Shown piece by piece: positions 17,330-25,499 of a DNA stretch of 64,000 bases. Position numbers and translations under genes: made by a program. The stretch's first letter is position 1. The number at the start of each line of letters is the position of its first letter. This DNA is from Paracoccus liaowanqingii. Its GTDB lineage: Bacteria > Pseudomonadota > Alphaproteobacteria > Rhodobacterales > Rhodobacteraceae. The DNA lies in assembly GCF_004683865.2 (NCBI RefSeq), contig NZ_CP040763.1, positions 124,001-188,000 on the forward strand, in the 5' to 3' direction. The notes under the pieces were generated by a model. It did not search any database. It was not told the DNA's origin and saw only the letters and a list, made by a program, of their open reading frames with translations.

Positions 17330-18358
17330 TTACTCGGTGAAGTGATCGCGCAGGAACCGGGCTGTCTGATCGACCGCAGCCATGGCAGCGGGGGTTTCCG
17401 CGATCGGGTTCAGCATCATAAAATCGTGCAGGGTGAAGTGATACCGCGTCGCCTCGGTCGGCACACCAGCCTGGACAAGCTTCGCGGCAAAGGCTTCGCC
17501 TTCATCACGCAGCACGTCATTGGCATCGGTGATGACCAGTGCCGGGGGCAGGTCCTGCAGGTCCTCGACCGCGTGATTCAGCGGCGAGATCATTGGATCG
17601 GCCGCATCCACGCCTTCGGGCAGGTAGGCGTCCCAGAACCATTCCATCATTGCCTTGGTAAGCCAAGGACCCTCGGCGAACTGGTCGTATGACGGGCTGG
17701 TCAGGTCCGCGGTGGTGACCGGATACAGCAATGCCATGGAGTCCAGCTCTGGGCCTCCCTCAGCCTTGGCCATTTGGGCAACGACGGCTACCATCTGGCC
17801 GCCGACCGAATCCCCGGCAAGGGCCAGCTGGTTCGCGTCAATGCCCATGTCCGCCGCGTTCTCGGCCACGTGTTGCAGAACGGCAAAGTCCTGCTGCAAT
17901 TGGACGGGGTGCTTCTGCTCGGGGGCCGGCGCATATTCGACAAAGACGAATGCCGCCTCGGTCTTGTTCGCCAGATCGCGCATCAGCCGCTCATGCGTCG
18001 TGAAATTGCCCAGGATCCAGCCGCCGCCGTGAAAGTAGACCACACCGGGAAGCGTCTCGCCTTCGCTGCCTGCGGGGCGGACCACATGAACGGTCACCTC
18101 ACCAGTCGGGCCGATCGGCAACGTCATCTCTTCCACCATCGCGTCCGGCATCTCGACGTCCGCGCCGGTCTGGGTGTCGATCAGGACCTGGCGGGCCTCT
18201 TCCGGCGGAAGCGTGTTGACGGCAGGGGCACCGGCCAAGCTGTCGATGAAGGCCTGCGTATCTGGCGACAGCACCGGGGCGTCCTGGGCTCCGGCCGTCA
18301 AGGGCATCAACGCGGACAAGGCAAGCCCGGCAGTCATCGTGCGCAAGGGAAAGGTCAT
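17330..18358 (-). CDS. Exported alpha/beta-hydrolase esterase (HSL family)
   Basis: A 342-residue esterase/lipase of the hormone-sensitive-lipase group. A signal peptide (MTFPLRTMTAGLALSALMPL, cleaved near AGA-QD) suggests the periplasm or beyond. The oxyanion motif is YFHGGGWILG and the nucleophile elbow GDSVGG. The acid and histidine lie in VITDANDVLRDEG and HFTLHDFMM. The start is taken at ATG 18358 because the signal peptide begins there; an earlier in-frame ATG at 18544 would add an unlikely 62 residues. With a complete type II system nearby it is a possible substrate, but this is only a guess. Confidence 0.88.
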   Translation of the reverse strand: MTFPLRTMTAGLALSALMPLTAGAQDAPVLSPDTQAFIDSLAGAPAVNTLPPEEARQVLIDTQTGADVEMPDAMVEEMTLPIGPTGEVTVHVVRPAGSEGETLPGVVYFHGGGWILGNFTTHERLMRDLANKTEAAFVFVEYAPAPEQKHPVQLQQDFAVLQHVAENAADMGIDANQLALAGDSVGGQMVAVVAQMAKAEGGPELDSMALLYPVTTADLTSPSYDQFAEGPWLTKAMMEWFWDAYLPEGVDAADPMISPLNHAVEDLQDLPPALVITDANDVLRDEGEAFAAKLVQAGVPTEATRYHFTLHDFMMLNPIAETPAAMAAVDQTARFLRDHFTE

Positions 18359-18527
18359 TTGAGTTCTCTGTTCCTGGGGGTCGCCCGCCACCGCGTCGAT
18401 ATCTTTGGGGAAGGTGCAAACCTTCTCCAATGCATCACGCATTACGGAAATCAGCGAGCCTGTTTGCATTTTTTGGAACCGTAATTCCACAATTTGCAAA
18501 CCCCGATTATGCTGGAAAGGTTCCCGC

Positions 18528-19102
18528 CTAGTTGCCATCCACAAGCTTGTTCAACAAATCCCGGACCTCTTCTCTGGACAGCCCTGAGGACATCATGAGA
18601 GATGCCCCGTAGGCGCCGGAAATCAACACGCGCGCCCTAAGGATCGCATCCGGCTCCCCCGCGTCCTGAAGCACGGCAGTCATGAGGCCCATCAACGCAC
18701 TATGGTGATTGGCGGCGATCTTGCGCACATCGGGATCGTGGCGCCCCCGTTCCGTGACCACGTTCACCATTAAGCACCCGCGGCCTTCGTCGACATGGGC
18801 GATTTGGTGAACCACCTCTTGAAGCTTTCCTCGCGCGTCCCGTGGACTTTGCGCGATATCCCTCAGCAACCGGATACAATGCTGCGAATACAGGTCCAGT
18901 GCTTCCAAAAGGACCGCTCGCTTTGACCCGAATGCAGCGTAGAAGCTTGACCGGCTCAAACCCATGCGGTCGATCAGATCTCCAATGGGGGTCGCCTAGA
19001 GCGGCCATCCCACAGCAGATCCATGGCCGTTTCAAGAACGACGCGCCGATCGAAGCCTGTCGGGCGGCCAGCCTTTCGGAGAGGAGAGATGGGACCGTTC
19101 AT
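18528..19102 (-). pseudogene. TetR-family regulator, frameshifted
   Basis: The frame from ATG 19102 reads GRPTGFDRRVVLETAMDLLW and then runs out of frame near 18990-19000. The expected ATPIGDLIDRMGLSRSSFYA continues in another frame to 18528. The helix-turn-helix is thus split by a one-base change (or a sequencing error). The ligand domain (CLMVNVVTERGRHDPDV, SGAYGASLMM) is whole. It lies upstream of the esterase on the same strand, a usual place for a local repressor. Confidence 0.75.
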
Positions 19103-19617
19103 CTGGAACGACACCGAGTTCGATCTTCTTGGAAGTTTCACAGCACAGGGCATGCTCAACTCAGATGCTATTCTGTCAGTGCCAGGGAAATTTTTAAACA
19201 CTCTGCACCATTGTTCGGTTCTAATCTGCAGGGTGAAAAGTGGCAATTTGCGCCTGTTCTCAGATATCTGAATGAATGCCGCCCTGAAGAACGCGGCGGC
19301 GAGACCATGGAGCAAGCAGCTGTTTCGAGCGCACCCAACCTGGGGAATGGTGGCCGACACCATTAGGCTGAAGATACGGCAGTCCCTCAGTGCGTTATCA
19401 ATCGAACAACATTGGCCCGCAACCCGCCTGCGGCCATATGGGTGTCCAGCCAGATACTGACATTGTCATGACCGCTTGCAGCGTTGTGCTTTTTTTTCGG
19501 CTTGTGCTATGGTTGCTCTTAATTTTCCAAAGGTCATGCGGGTTAGGCCATTTAAGCCTCTTTCAAGAGCGTCACCTAATAGCGGGCATATGAAATGCAG
19601 GGGTTAAGGATCAAGGC
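19103..19617. other. Gene-free stretch, nothing recognised
   Basis: About 515 bp between the TetR remnant and the beta-barrel gene. Short frames on both strands lack starts with ribosome sites and show no family features. A T8 run near 19490 and AT-rich DNA to 19590 probably hold the promoter of the beta-barrel gene. No repeats or IS ends were recognised. Confidence 0.4.
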
Positions 19618-20310
19618 ATGAAACATCAGACACGTGTTTTTACTGCGCTAGCGACACTTGCCGGCGCTCCGGCATGGGCAGGGGGGCTGACGGTGCCCGT
19701 CATCGATCAGCCCATCTCGATTGAGTCCGTTTCTGTCATGGCGCCGCTTGACTGGGCGGGCGGATATGTCGGCGGCAATCTTGGCTATGGAACAGCCGAG
19801 ATCGAAGCGCAGGACATTCTGGCATTGCAGACGGATGCGTTGGGCATCGGCCGTACCCTGTTTAAACCCGACGGGCTGACAGGCGGTCTTCGCGGCGGCT
19901 ATGACTGGCAGCGCGGCCAATTTGTGTTTGGCCTTGGGGGCGATTATTCTCTTGGTGACAGAGATAGCGGGCTGGAAGATGCCGACACTGCCGTCACCCT
20001 GAGCGACCCGACTGCTACCCTATCTGAGGTGGGCCGCGTGTTCGGTCGCGTAGGCTATGCGACAGGGCCCTGGTTGCCTTACGCGTTGCTGGGCTACAGC
20101 ACCGCAAAGCTGGAAATCAGCGGCCCGGATGGCGGCGAGGGCGACATCGAAGGTGTCACAGCTGGTATCGGGGTTGAGCGACGCTTCATGGGCAACTTCT
20201 CGGGATATGGCGAATATAGCTATACCGACTTTGGCGACGTTGCGGGTGCAGATGACCAGATCAGCGTCGATCTGAACGAGATCAGAATGGGCGTGAACTA
20301 TCGCTTCTGA
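19618..20310 (+). CDS. OmpA-like outer-membrane beta-barrel protein
   Basis: A 230-residue protein with a signal peptide (ending near APAWAGG) and a predicted eight-stranded barrel of the Omp25/OmpW-like type found in alphaproteobacteria. Visible features are WAGGYVGGNLGYG, then GGLRGGYDWQRGQFVFGLGG, GRVGYATGPWLPYALLGYS, ERRFMGNFSGYGEYSYTDFG, and a final RMGVNYRF ending in phenylalanine, the signal for barrel assembly. Start ATG 19618 follows GATCAAGG. It is convergent with gspO, sharing a hairpin between them. The role is structural or unknown. Confidence 0.9.
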   Translation: MKHQTRVFTALATLAGAPAWAGGLTVPVIDQPISIESVSVMAPLDWAGGYVGGNLGYGTAEIEAQDILALQTDALGIGRTLFKPDGLTGGLRGGYDWQRGQFVFGLGGDYSLGDRDSGLEDADTAVTLSDPTATLSEVGRVFGRVGYATGPWLPYALLGYSTAKLEISGPDGGEGDIEGVTAGIGVERRFMGNFSGYGEYSYTDFGDVAGADDQISVDLNEIRMGVNYRF

Positions 20311-20316
20311 GCCCTG

Positions 20317-20344
20317 ACGTGACCGGGCAACGGCCCGGTCACGT
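20317..20344. terminator. Hairpin between convergent genes
   Basis: A perfect 12-bp stem, ACGTGACCGGGC against GCCCGGTCACGT, with an AACG loop lies between the barrel gene and gspO and includes the gspO stop codon. There is no T-run, but position and stability suggest a bidirectional transcript end. Confidence 0.6.
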
Positions 20345-20839
20345 CGCAAAGACCCACAAGACCGAAAATCCAAGGGCCAGCCATGGGCCAAAGGCCAATG
20401 TTCCGTCAGGGTTTCGTGACCGCAGGGCCTGAACTCCGACCTGCGCCAGGCCACCGACAGCCGCGATCAGGACCAGCGCTGGCAGCATTTGCCAACCTAA
20501 CCAAGCCCCCGCCGCCGCCAGCAATTTAGCGTCGCCAAGACCCAACCCCTCGGTGCCGCGCAGCCGGAAAAAAGCGCTGCCGATAGCGGCAAAGATTAGA
20601 TAGCCCACTGCCGCCCCGATTACCCGGTCGTTCAGCACCTGCGATGGTGCGCCCAACCAGACCTGCCCCGCCGCCAGGGCCAGTCCCGCAGCGATCAGCG
20701 GCAAACTTAACATGTCAGGAATACGCCGGTGTCGGACGTCGGTCACGGCGATGGCCAGCAACGTGGCCAGCAGGCAGAATGTGATCAGCATGCGCAACGC
20801 TAGCGCGGCACCGAAACAGGCGAAAGCTACAGAGATCAC
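20339..20839 (-). CDS. gspO: Type II secretion prepilin peptidase (short form)
   Basis: A 166-residue aspartic peptidase of the inner membrane that trims the leader of the pseudopilins GspG-K. Both catalytic aspartates are visible, in TDVRHRRIPD (about residues 34-43) and in the GLGLGDAKLLAAAGAW segment (GxGD motif). It lacks the N-terminal methyltransferase domain of full-length PilD, as do many alphaproteobacterial versions. About six hydrophobic helices are present. It is transcribed away from the DUF4331 gene and lies at the left end of the secretion locus, which otherwise has no peptidase. Confidence 0.9.
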   Translation of the reverse strand: MISVAFACFGAALALRMLITFCLLATLLAIAVTDVRHRRIPDMLSLPLIAAGLALAAGQVWLGAPSQVLNDRVIGAAVGYLIFAAIGSAFFRLRGTEGLGLGDAKLLAAAGAWLGWQMLPALVLIAAVGGLAQVGVQALRSRNPDGTLAFGPWLALGFSVLWVFAT

Positions 20840-20992
20840 ATTCTCGTCGATTCACTTTTTTTCAACCACGACGCAACTTGCTGTGACATGGTGCGTGAAT
20901 GGCTTGGACGCACTTTGCCCGTCATGGATCGCTAAAGTCTGTCCGCATCCGGCAATGCCTTATTGATCGACTGGTATCTATTGTTTGCCCGG

Positions 20993-21006
20993 TGACCGTT
21001 AGGTCA
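20993..21006. promoter_or_regulatory. TGACC-N4-GGTCA inverted repeat before the DUF4331 gene
   Basis: A perfect inverted repeat lies 7 bp before the GGAGG ribosome site of the gene at 21024 and between the divergent starts of gspO and that gene. A regulator bound here would block transcription or translation start. No regulator gene is adjacent. Confidence 0.4.
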
Positions 21007-21023
21007 TCTGAATGGAGGATAAG

Positions 21024-22661
21024 ATGACGTCTCTTTCCCGTTATACCCTAAGCACGATACTGGCAGGGTCAGTGGTCCTGACAGCGCCCGTCGCCTTTGC
21101 GTCCAGCCACCGCGAGGCCCCGGCAACTGCGGGCATGCCGCGCGTCGATGCGACCGACTTCTACATGTTCCGCAGCTACGAGCCTGGACGCGAGGATTTC
21201 GTGACCTTGATCGCGAACTATAACCCGGTTCAGGCCCCCTATGGCGGTCCGAACTATTTCGCGCTGGACAACGATGCAATCTACGAGATCCATATCGACA
21301 ACACTGGAGATGCGGTCGAGGATCTGACCTTTCAGTTCAGCTTCGACAGCGCGCTGGCGAACGAAGGCAACGGAATCACGCTGCGGGTGGGCGATCAGGA
21401 CGTCGCCATCCCCCTGCGCCAGGCAGGTCAGTTAGGCAACCGGCCGAATGATCCCAACATCAACGAGACCGAGTCGTATACCGTGACGATGGTACAAGGC
21501 GACCGCCGCAGCGGCACACGCACGCCAATCACCCGGGGCGGCAACGACTCTGCGCGGTTCGTCAAACCGATCGATAATATTGGCAACAAGACGATCCCGG
21601 ATTATGCGGCCTATGCCAATGCCCATATTTATCCGATCCGCGTTCCTGGCTGCACCGGCCAAGGCCGCGTGTTCGTCGGCCAGCGCGCTGAAGCTTTTGC
21701 CGTCAATCTGGGCGAGATCTTCGATTTGGTAAACCTTGTCCCGATCCAGGGCGCGGCCAATCCTACCTGGCCGCAATATTCCACTGCGACCCCATTCCCG
21801 GGCGGCATCACCCAAGACCGTGCGAACGACGACCTGGTCGACAAGGCCAACGTGACCTCAATCGCGATGGAGCTGCCAATCTCGTGTCTGACCGGCGAGG
21901 GCAATGGCGTCATTGGCGGCTGGACCACCGCCAGCCTGCCGCAGGCCCGCCTGCTGGACCCGTCGCCGACCTATAACGGCACCGCGTCGCAGGGTGGCGC
22001 GTTCGTTCAGGTCTCGCGCCTGTCCGCGCCGCTGGTCAACGAAGTCGTCATCGGCCTGCCCGACAAGAACCTGTTCAACGCTGCACAGCCGACGCAGGAT
22101 TCCGCACTCGCAACCTATGTTACCAACCCGACGCTGCCCGCGCTGCTGAACCTGCTGTTCCGCGATGCGGTCAACGCGACCTTGGGCACCGATATAGAGA
22201 ACCTGGCACCCACTAACCTACCGCGGACCGACCTGGTCACCGCGTTCCTGACCGGCTTCCCGGGCGTGAACCAGTTGGCCACCGTCACCCCGTCGGAAAT
22301 GATGCGCCTGAACACCGCCATCCCGGCAACGCCGCGCGCCCAGCAGAACGCCTTTGGCGTCGTGGCCGAGGATTTGGCGGGCTTTCCGAACGGTCGCCGT
22401 CCTGCCGACGACACCGTGGACATCGCCCTGCGCGTCGTGATGGGTGCCCTGTGCCATCCGCTGCCCTTGGGTGCCGAACTGGGCATTCCGGGTGCGGTCC
22501 AAGGCACGCCAAGCGATCTGGTCAACTTGGGCATCTGCGAGCCCGAGGATGCGGCCGTGGGTAATGTGCCCTTTACCGATGGCGCACCGATCACCGCCGC
22601 CGAACTGCAGAATGCCTTCCCCTATCTGAACGCGCCGATCCCCGGCTCGCCCAACAACTAA
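21024..22661 (+). CDS. DUF4331 exported protein, candidate type II substrate
   Basis: A 545-residue protein with a signal peptide (TLSTILAGSVVLTAPVAFAS) followed by the DUF4331 opening SSHREAPATAGMPRVDATDF. The rest keeps the family's beta-rich layout (YEIHIDNTGDAVEDLTFQFS, later the FGVVAEDLAGFPNGRRPADD segment). DUF4331 proteins are exported and of unknown function. Start ATG 21024 is set by GGAGG six bases before; an in-frame ATG at 21012 lacks this. It is followed 9 bp later by a small lipoprotein and a strong terminator. Its place inside the secretion locus, between gspO and gspK, makes it a likely secreted product; this is inference. Confidence 0.88.
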   Translation: MTSLSRYTLSTILAGSVVLTAPVAFASSHREAPATAGMPRVDATDFYMFRSYEPGREDFVTLIANYNPVQAPYGGPNYFALDNDAIYEIHIDNTGDAVEDLTFQFSFDSALANEGNGITLRVGDQDVAIPLRQAGQLGNRPNDPNINETESYTVTMVQGDRRSGTRTPITRGGNDSARFVKPIDNIGNKTIPDYAAYANAHIYPIRVPGCTGQGRVFVGQRAEAFAVNLGEIFDLVNLVPIQGAANPTWPQYSTATPFPGGITQDRANDDLVDKANVTSIAMELPISCLTGEGNGVIGGWTTASLPQARLLDPSPTYNGTASQGGAFVQVSRLSAPLVNEVVIGLPDKNLFNAAQPTQDSALATYVTNPTLPALLNLLFRDAVNATLGTDIENLAPTNLPRTDLVTAFLTGFPGVNQLATVTPSEMMRLNTAIPATPRAQQNAFGVVAEDLAGFPNGRRPADDTVDIALRVVMGALCHPLPLGAELGIPGAVQGTPSDLVNLGICEPEDAAVGNVPFTDGAPITAAELQNAFPYLNAPIPGSPNN

Positions 22662-22670
22662 GGACAGGAC

Positions 22671-22895
22671 ATGACCAGACACGTCAAACTGCTGTCGGGA
22701 CTGGGTCTTGCGCTGGCCGTGCTTGCGGCCTGCGACGGATCGGACGGGACGTTCGGCAATGCCCAGACCCAGTTCGGTCCGGCCTTTGCCGCGGCGTTCA
22801 ACGCCCAGCCCGTGGACGAACCGAAAGAGGATCTGGCGATCATCTTCCGCGGCGTCAATGGCCCGAACTTTACCGCCGAGCCGATCGACATCTGA
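22671..22895 (+). CDS. Small lipoprotein coupled to the DUF4331 gene
   Basis: A 74-residue lipoprotein: signal segment GLGLALAVLAAC with the lipobox cysteine at about residue 21, then a short mature part (DGSDGTFGNAQTQFG, DLAIIFRGVNGPNF). Start ATG 22671 follows AAGGACAGGAC, 9 bp after the DUF4331 stop. It probably acts in the envelope alongside the DUF4331 protein, perhaps as a chaperone or anchor. No family is recognised. Confidence 0.8.
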   Translation: MTRHVKLLSGLGLALAVLAACDGSDGTFGNAQTQFGPAFAAAFNAQPVDEPKEDLAIIFRGVNGPNFTAEPIDI

Positions 22896-22916
22896 TCGCA
22901 CCGGCACATCTGACAC

Positions 22917-22947
22917 GGGGCGGCCGCACATCGCGGCCGCCCTTTTT
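22917..22947 (+). terminator. Rho-independent terminator
   Basis: A GC-rich stem (22918-22927 with 22933-22942) with an ACATC loop is followed by five T. It closes the DUF4331-lipoprotein unit and separates it from the convergent gspK. Confidence 0.85.
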
Positions 22948-22957
22948 CGCATGCGGG

Positions 22958-23809
22958 TCAGGGCCTGCCGCGGAACGGCGTTTCGCGTGCGACAACGGCG
23001 ACGCTTGGGCGGTCACCCGGCCCGGTCGCCCGCTGGATCAGTGCGGTCGATTGCTGGACGGTCTGGCCAACTTGCACGCTGACCGTGACCCCGAACCAAC
23101 TTGAGGTGAAGCCTGCTCCTGGCGGCAGGATAAGCCGAGCATTCACTACGTCCTGCGGTGTTAGCAGACCATTGCGGTCGCGGGTCGCGATCAGAGTCGC
23201 GGCCTGGACCGGATTGTCGGTCAGCACGCCGATGACGTGCGGCGGCGCAGTGTTCAGGTTCACATCCGTCGAATTGGGCAATACGGTCAGAAAATCCGAC
23301 AGTTGGGCCACTTCCTGCGGGGTGAGCCCTGCCTCGGCGGTCAGGTCGCCAAGCCGATCCAGCACTTGCTGTTGCGCCAGCCGCGCGACCACCCGCGCCG
23401 CCACGTCGGCGGGCAGATCCAGCGCTGCGCCCACCCGGGTCAGGACCTGCGCCCCAAGCGCACCGCGCATCGCGTTGCTGTTCAGGTTGATGCGCGATTG
23501 TGCATCCTGGATGGACAGCGAAAAGCTGCCCTGCGCGATGGCGATGGGGTCCTGTGCGACCTGCGCCCAAGGCTCGGACAGGTTGTCGGTCTGGGGTGCC
23601 TCCGCCATGTCGCGGGTCAGAGCGGAGATCAGACTGGCCTCCCCGGCGGCGATGAGGGCCTGTGCCTGACCGGCATCGCTGAACCTCTGGCTGCGGGTGA
23701 TCGACAGATCCGAAAGGCTGATCATTGCGTAGAGAACCGAAGATGCCAGCGCCAGGGTGACCAGCACGTTGATCAGCACGACGCCATCCTGCGGGTCGCG
23801 GGCCGCCAT
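22958..23809 (-). CDS. gspK: Type II secretion minor pseudopilin GspK
   Basis: A 283-residue minor pseudopilin that caps the pseudopilus with GspI and GspJ. The leader is cut at QDG|VVLINVLVTLALAS; position +5 is Asn rather than Glu, normal for GspK. The large alpha domain has DAQSRINLNSN, VARLAQQQVLDRLGDLTAEA and DVNLNTAPPHVI, which are GspK landmarks. The start at 23809 overlaps the gspJ stop by one base. An upstream in-frame ATG at 23953 lies inside gspJ and is unlikely. Confidence 0.92.
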   Translation of the reverse strand: MAARDPQDGVVLINVLVTLALASSVLYAMISLSDLSITRSQRFSDAGQAQALIAAGEASLISALTRDMAEAPQTDNLSEPWAQVAQDPIAIAQGSFSLSIQDAQSRINLNSNAMRGALGAQVLTRVGAALDLPADVAARVVARLAQQQVLDRLGDLTAEAGLTPQEVAQLSDFLTVLPNSTDVNLNTAPPHVIGVLTDNPVQAATLIATRDRNGLLTPQDVVNARLILPPGAGFTSSWFGVTVSVQVGQTVQQSTALIQRATGPGDRPSVAVVARETPFRGRP

Positions 23810-24387
23810 CAGCGCGGCTCGGAGGGCAGGGTGGCGACGCGGCGCAGTTGCCTGTCGTCGGCCAGGGTGATGATAGCGGCCACCGCCACCGGGTTGGGCG
23901 GGCGCTGCGACAACACCGCGACCGCGCGCGGCGGCGGCCACTGATCCACCCATCCCACGCCCGGATCATAGAATTGCCAAGCAATTCCCGCCACATCGCT
24001 CAACAAAGACTGGCGCGCCACCGGGTCGCCGCCGGCCGAGGCGACATCGCGCAGCAACACCCCCTCCTGCACCTGATAGGTCAGGGTGATCCAGCCCGCG
24101 CCCGTTTCGGCCGCACTGCGCCCAACTGACAGGACCGGCCCTGCTTCGCCATCCTGCCAGGACAGTGTGCCGGACCGCGCCTGCCTGAAATCGGTGGAAA
24201 GAAGGTACATTCCGCGCTGGATCTGGGCCAGACGCTCCAGCCGTCCCTCGGTTCCTGCCTGGGTGCGCAGGATCTGGTCCAGCATCCCGAACCCCGCACC
24301 GCCGATCAGCGCGAACAGGACCAGCGCCACCAGCACCTCGACCAGCGTGACCCCTGCCGTGGCAGATCGCAGGGTGGGGCGCGTCAC
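23809..24387 (-). CDS. gspJ: Type II secretion minor pseudopilin GspJ
   Basis: A 192-residue pseudopilin with leader TAG|VTLVEVLVALVLFALIGG, including the conserved Glu at +5. It is followed by the GspJ features LERLAQIQRGMYLLSTDFRQ and a C-terminal beta domain with WQFYDPGVGWVDQWP. It works in the pseudopilus tip. Its ATG overlaps the stop of the preceding PBP-activator-like lipoprotein gene by four bases, so the three are translationally coupled. Confidence 0.92.
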   Translation of the reverse strand: MTRPTLRSATAGVTLVEVLVALVLFALIGGAGFGMLDQILRTQAGTEGRLERLAQIQRGMYLLSTDFRQARSGTLSWQDGEAGPVLSVGRSAAETGAGWITLTYQVQEGVLLRDVASAGGDPVARQSLLSDVAGIAWQFYDPGVGWVDQWPPPRAVAVLSQRPPNPVAVAAIITLADDRQLRRVATLPSEPR

Positions 24388-25499
24388 GTGCCGGTAATCT
24401 CGCCCAAGGCCTCGATACCGCCACCCACAATGCCCAGCACGGTCAGGTCGCGCTGACAGCGGCCATCTTCGACAAAGCGGAAATTACCCAAAGCACCGGT
24501 AAAGCCCGCCTGCCGCAACAGGCCTTTTCGGTTCAGCTCGCCCGAATTGCCCATGCCGACGGCGATCAGTGCCGCATCATACCCCAGGGCCGCGATGATG
24601 CCCGGCGCCTCGCCGAAAGCCGCCTGAAACTGGTCCGAAAACGGCTGAAACAGGTTGGGTGGGGCAGCGGCAAACCAAGCCCCGGAGAGGTTCGGGTCGG
24701 CCGCCGCATCCGACACGCCCCATTGGACCGATCCCAACACCTGCATGCCACTGCCTTGCAGCTGTCGGGCAAACGCTGTCAGGGTCGCGCCCCCATCGGG
24801 CAGGAAAACTGCTTGCGGCAAGGTGCCTCCGCTTGCAGCGCGGATCGCATCGATCAGCCCCCCCTGTTCGGGGTCGCGCAGCAGCGTCGCAGTCAACGTG
24901 ATGCCGCCACCCCGGGCGATGCCCCCCGCGGATGCGATCGAGGCGACCCCAAGCGGCGTGTTGCGCGCTACCAGTGCGATCCGCGTCAACCCCTGCGCGC
25001 GGGCATAGCTGAACATTGTCGAGACCGATTGCGCCGGTGTGACGCCCATGACGAACGCGCCTTGCGCGCCCAACGTGTCGTCATTGGAAAACGTCACCAC
25101 CGGCACCCCACCCGCCACCGCCAGAACCGCAGGCGTCTGATTGCCCCGCAACGGCCCCATTAGTATCCGGGCGCCCCCGGCCAGCGCCCGGCGCGCGGCC
25201 TCTGCGGCACCGTCAGGCGTGTCGGCGGTGTCAAAGACCGCAGGCGCGGCGGACGGATCAAGTCCCTGCGTGACAAGCGACGCCGCCCGCCCCATATTTT
25301 GGCCGACAGCAGACAGCGATCCCGACAGGGGCAGCAACAGCGCCGCATCACGCCCGCCCACACCCGACCCCCGCGCGCCAAGCGCGCCGCCGCCGCAGGC
25401 CGCCAGCGGCACAATCAAGGGAAGAGACCAGGATGCCAGAAGCGATCGACACAAGGTCCGACGGGAAATCGCGGCTGCGGACGGTTGTTCTGTCGTCAT
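24384..25499 (-). CDS. Leu/Ile/Val-binding-like (PBP-activator-like) lipoprotein inside the secretion locus
   Basis: A 371-residue periplasmic-binding-fold protein of the Peripla_BP_6/LpoA-like kind. The leader has twin arginines (ISRRTLCRSLL) and a lipobox LAAC, so it is membrane anchored. The mature part shows LLLPLSGSLSAVGQNMGRAA, an ILMGPLRGNQTPAV hinge, FVMGVTPAQSVSTMFSYA and ALGYDAALIAVGMG. Relatives activate penicillin-binding proteins or bind ligands. Start ATG 25499 follows AAGGAGG. It is coupled by a 4-bp overlap to gspJ. A role in opening the peptidoglycan for the secretion machine is a reasonable guess. Confidence 0.82.
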   Translation of the reverse strand: MTTEQPSAAAISRRTLCRSLLASWSLPLIVPLAACGGGALGARGSGVGGRDAALLLPLSGSLSAVGQNMGRAASLVTQGLDPSAAPAVFDTADTPDGAAEAARRALAGGARILMGPLRGNQTPAVLAVAGGVPVVTFSNDDTLGAQGAFVMGVTPAQSVSTMFSYARAQGLTRIALVARNTPLGVASIASAGGIARGGGITLTATLLRDPEQGGLIDAIRAASGGTLPQAVFLPDGGATLTAFARQLQGSGMQVLGSVQWGVSDAAADPNLSGAWFAAAPPNLFQPFSDQFQAAFGEAPGIIAALGYDAALIAVGMGNSGELNRKGLLRQAGFTGALGNFRFVEDGRCQRDLTVLGIVGGGIEALGEITGT

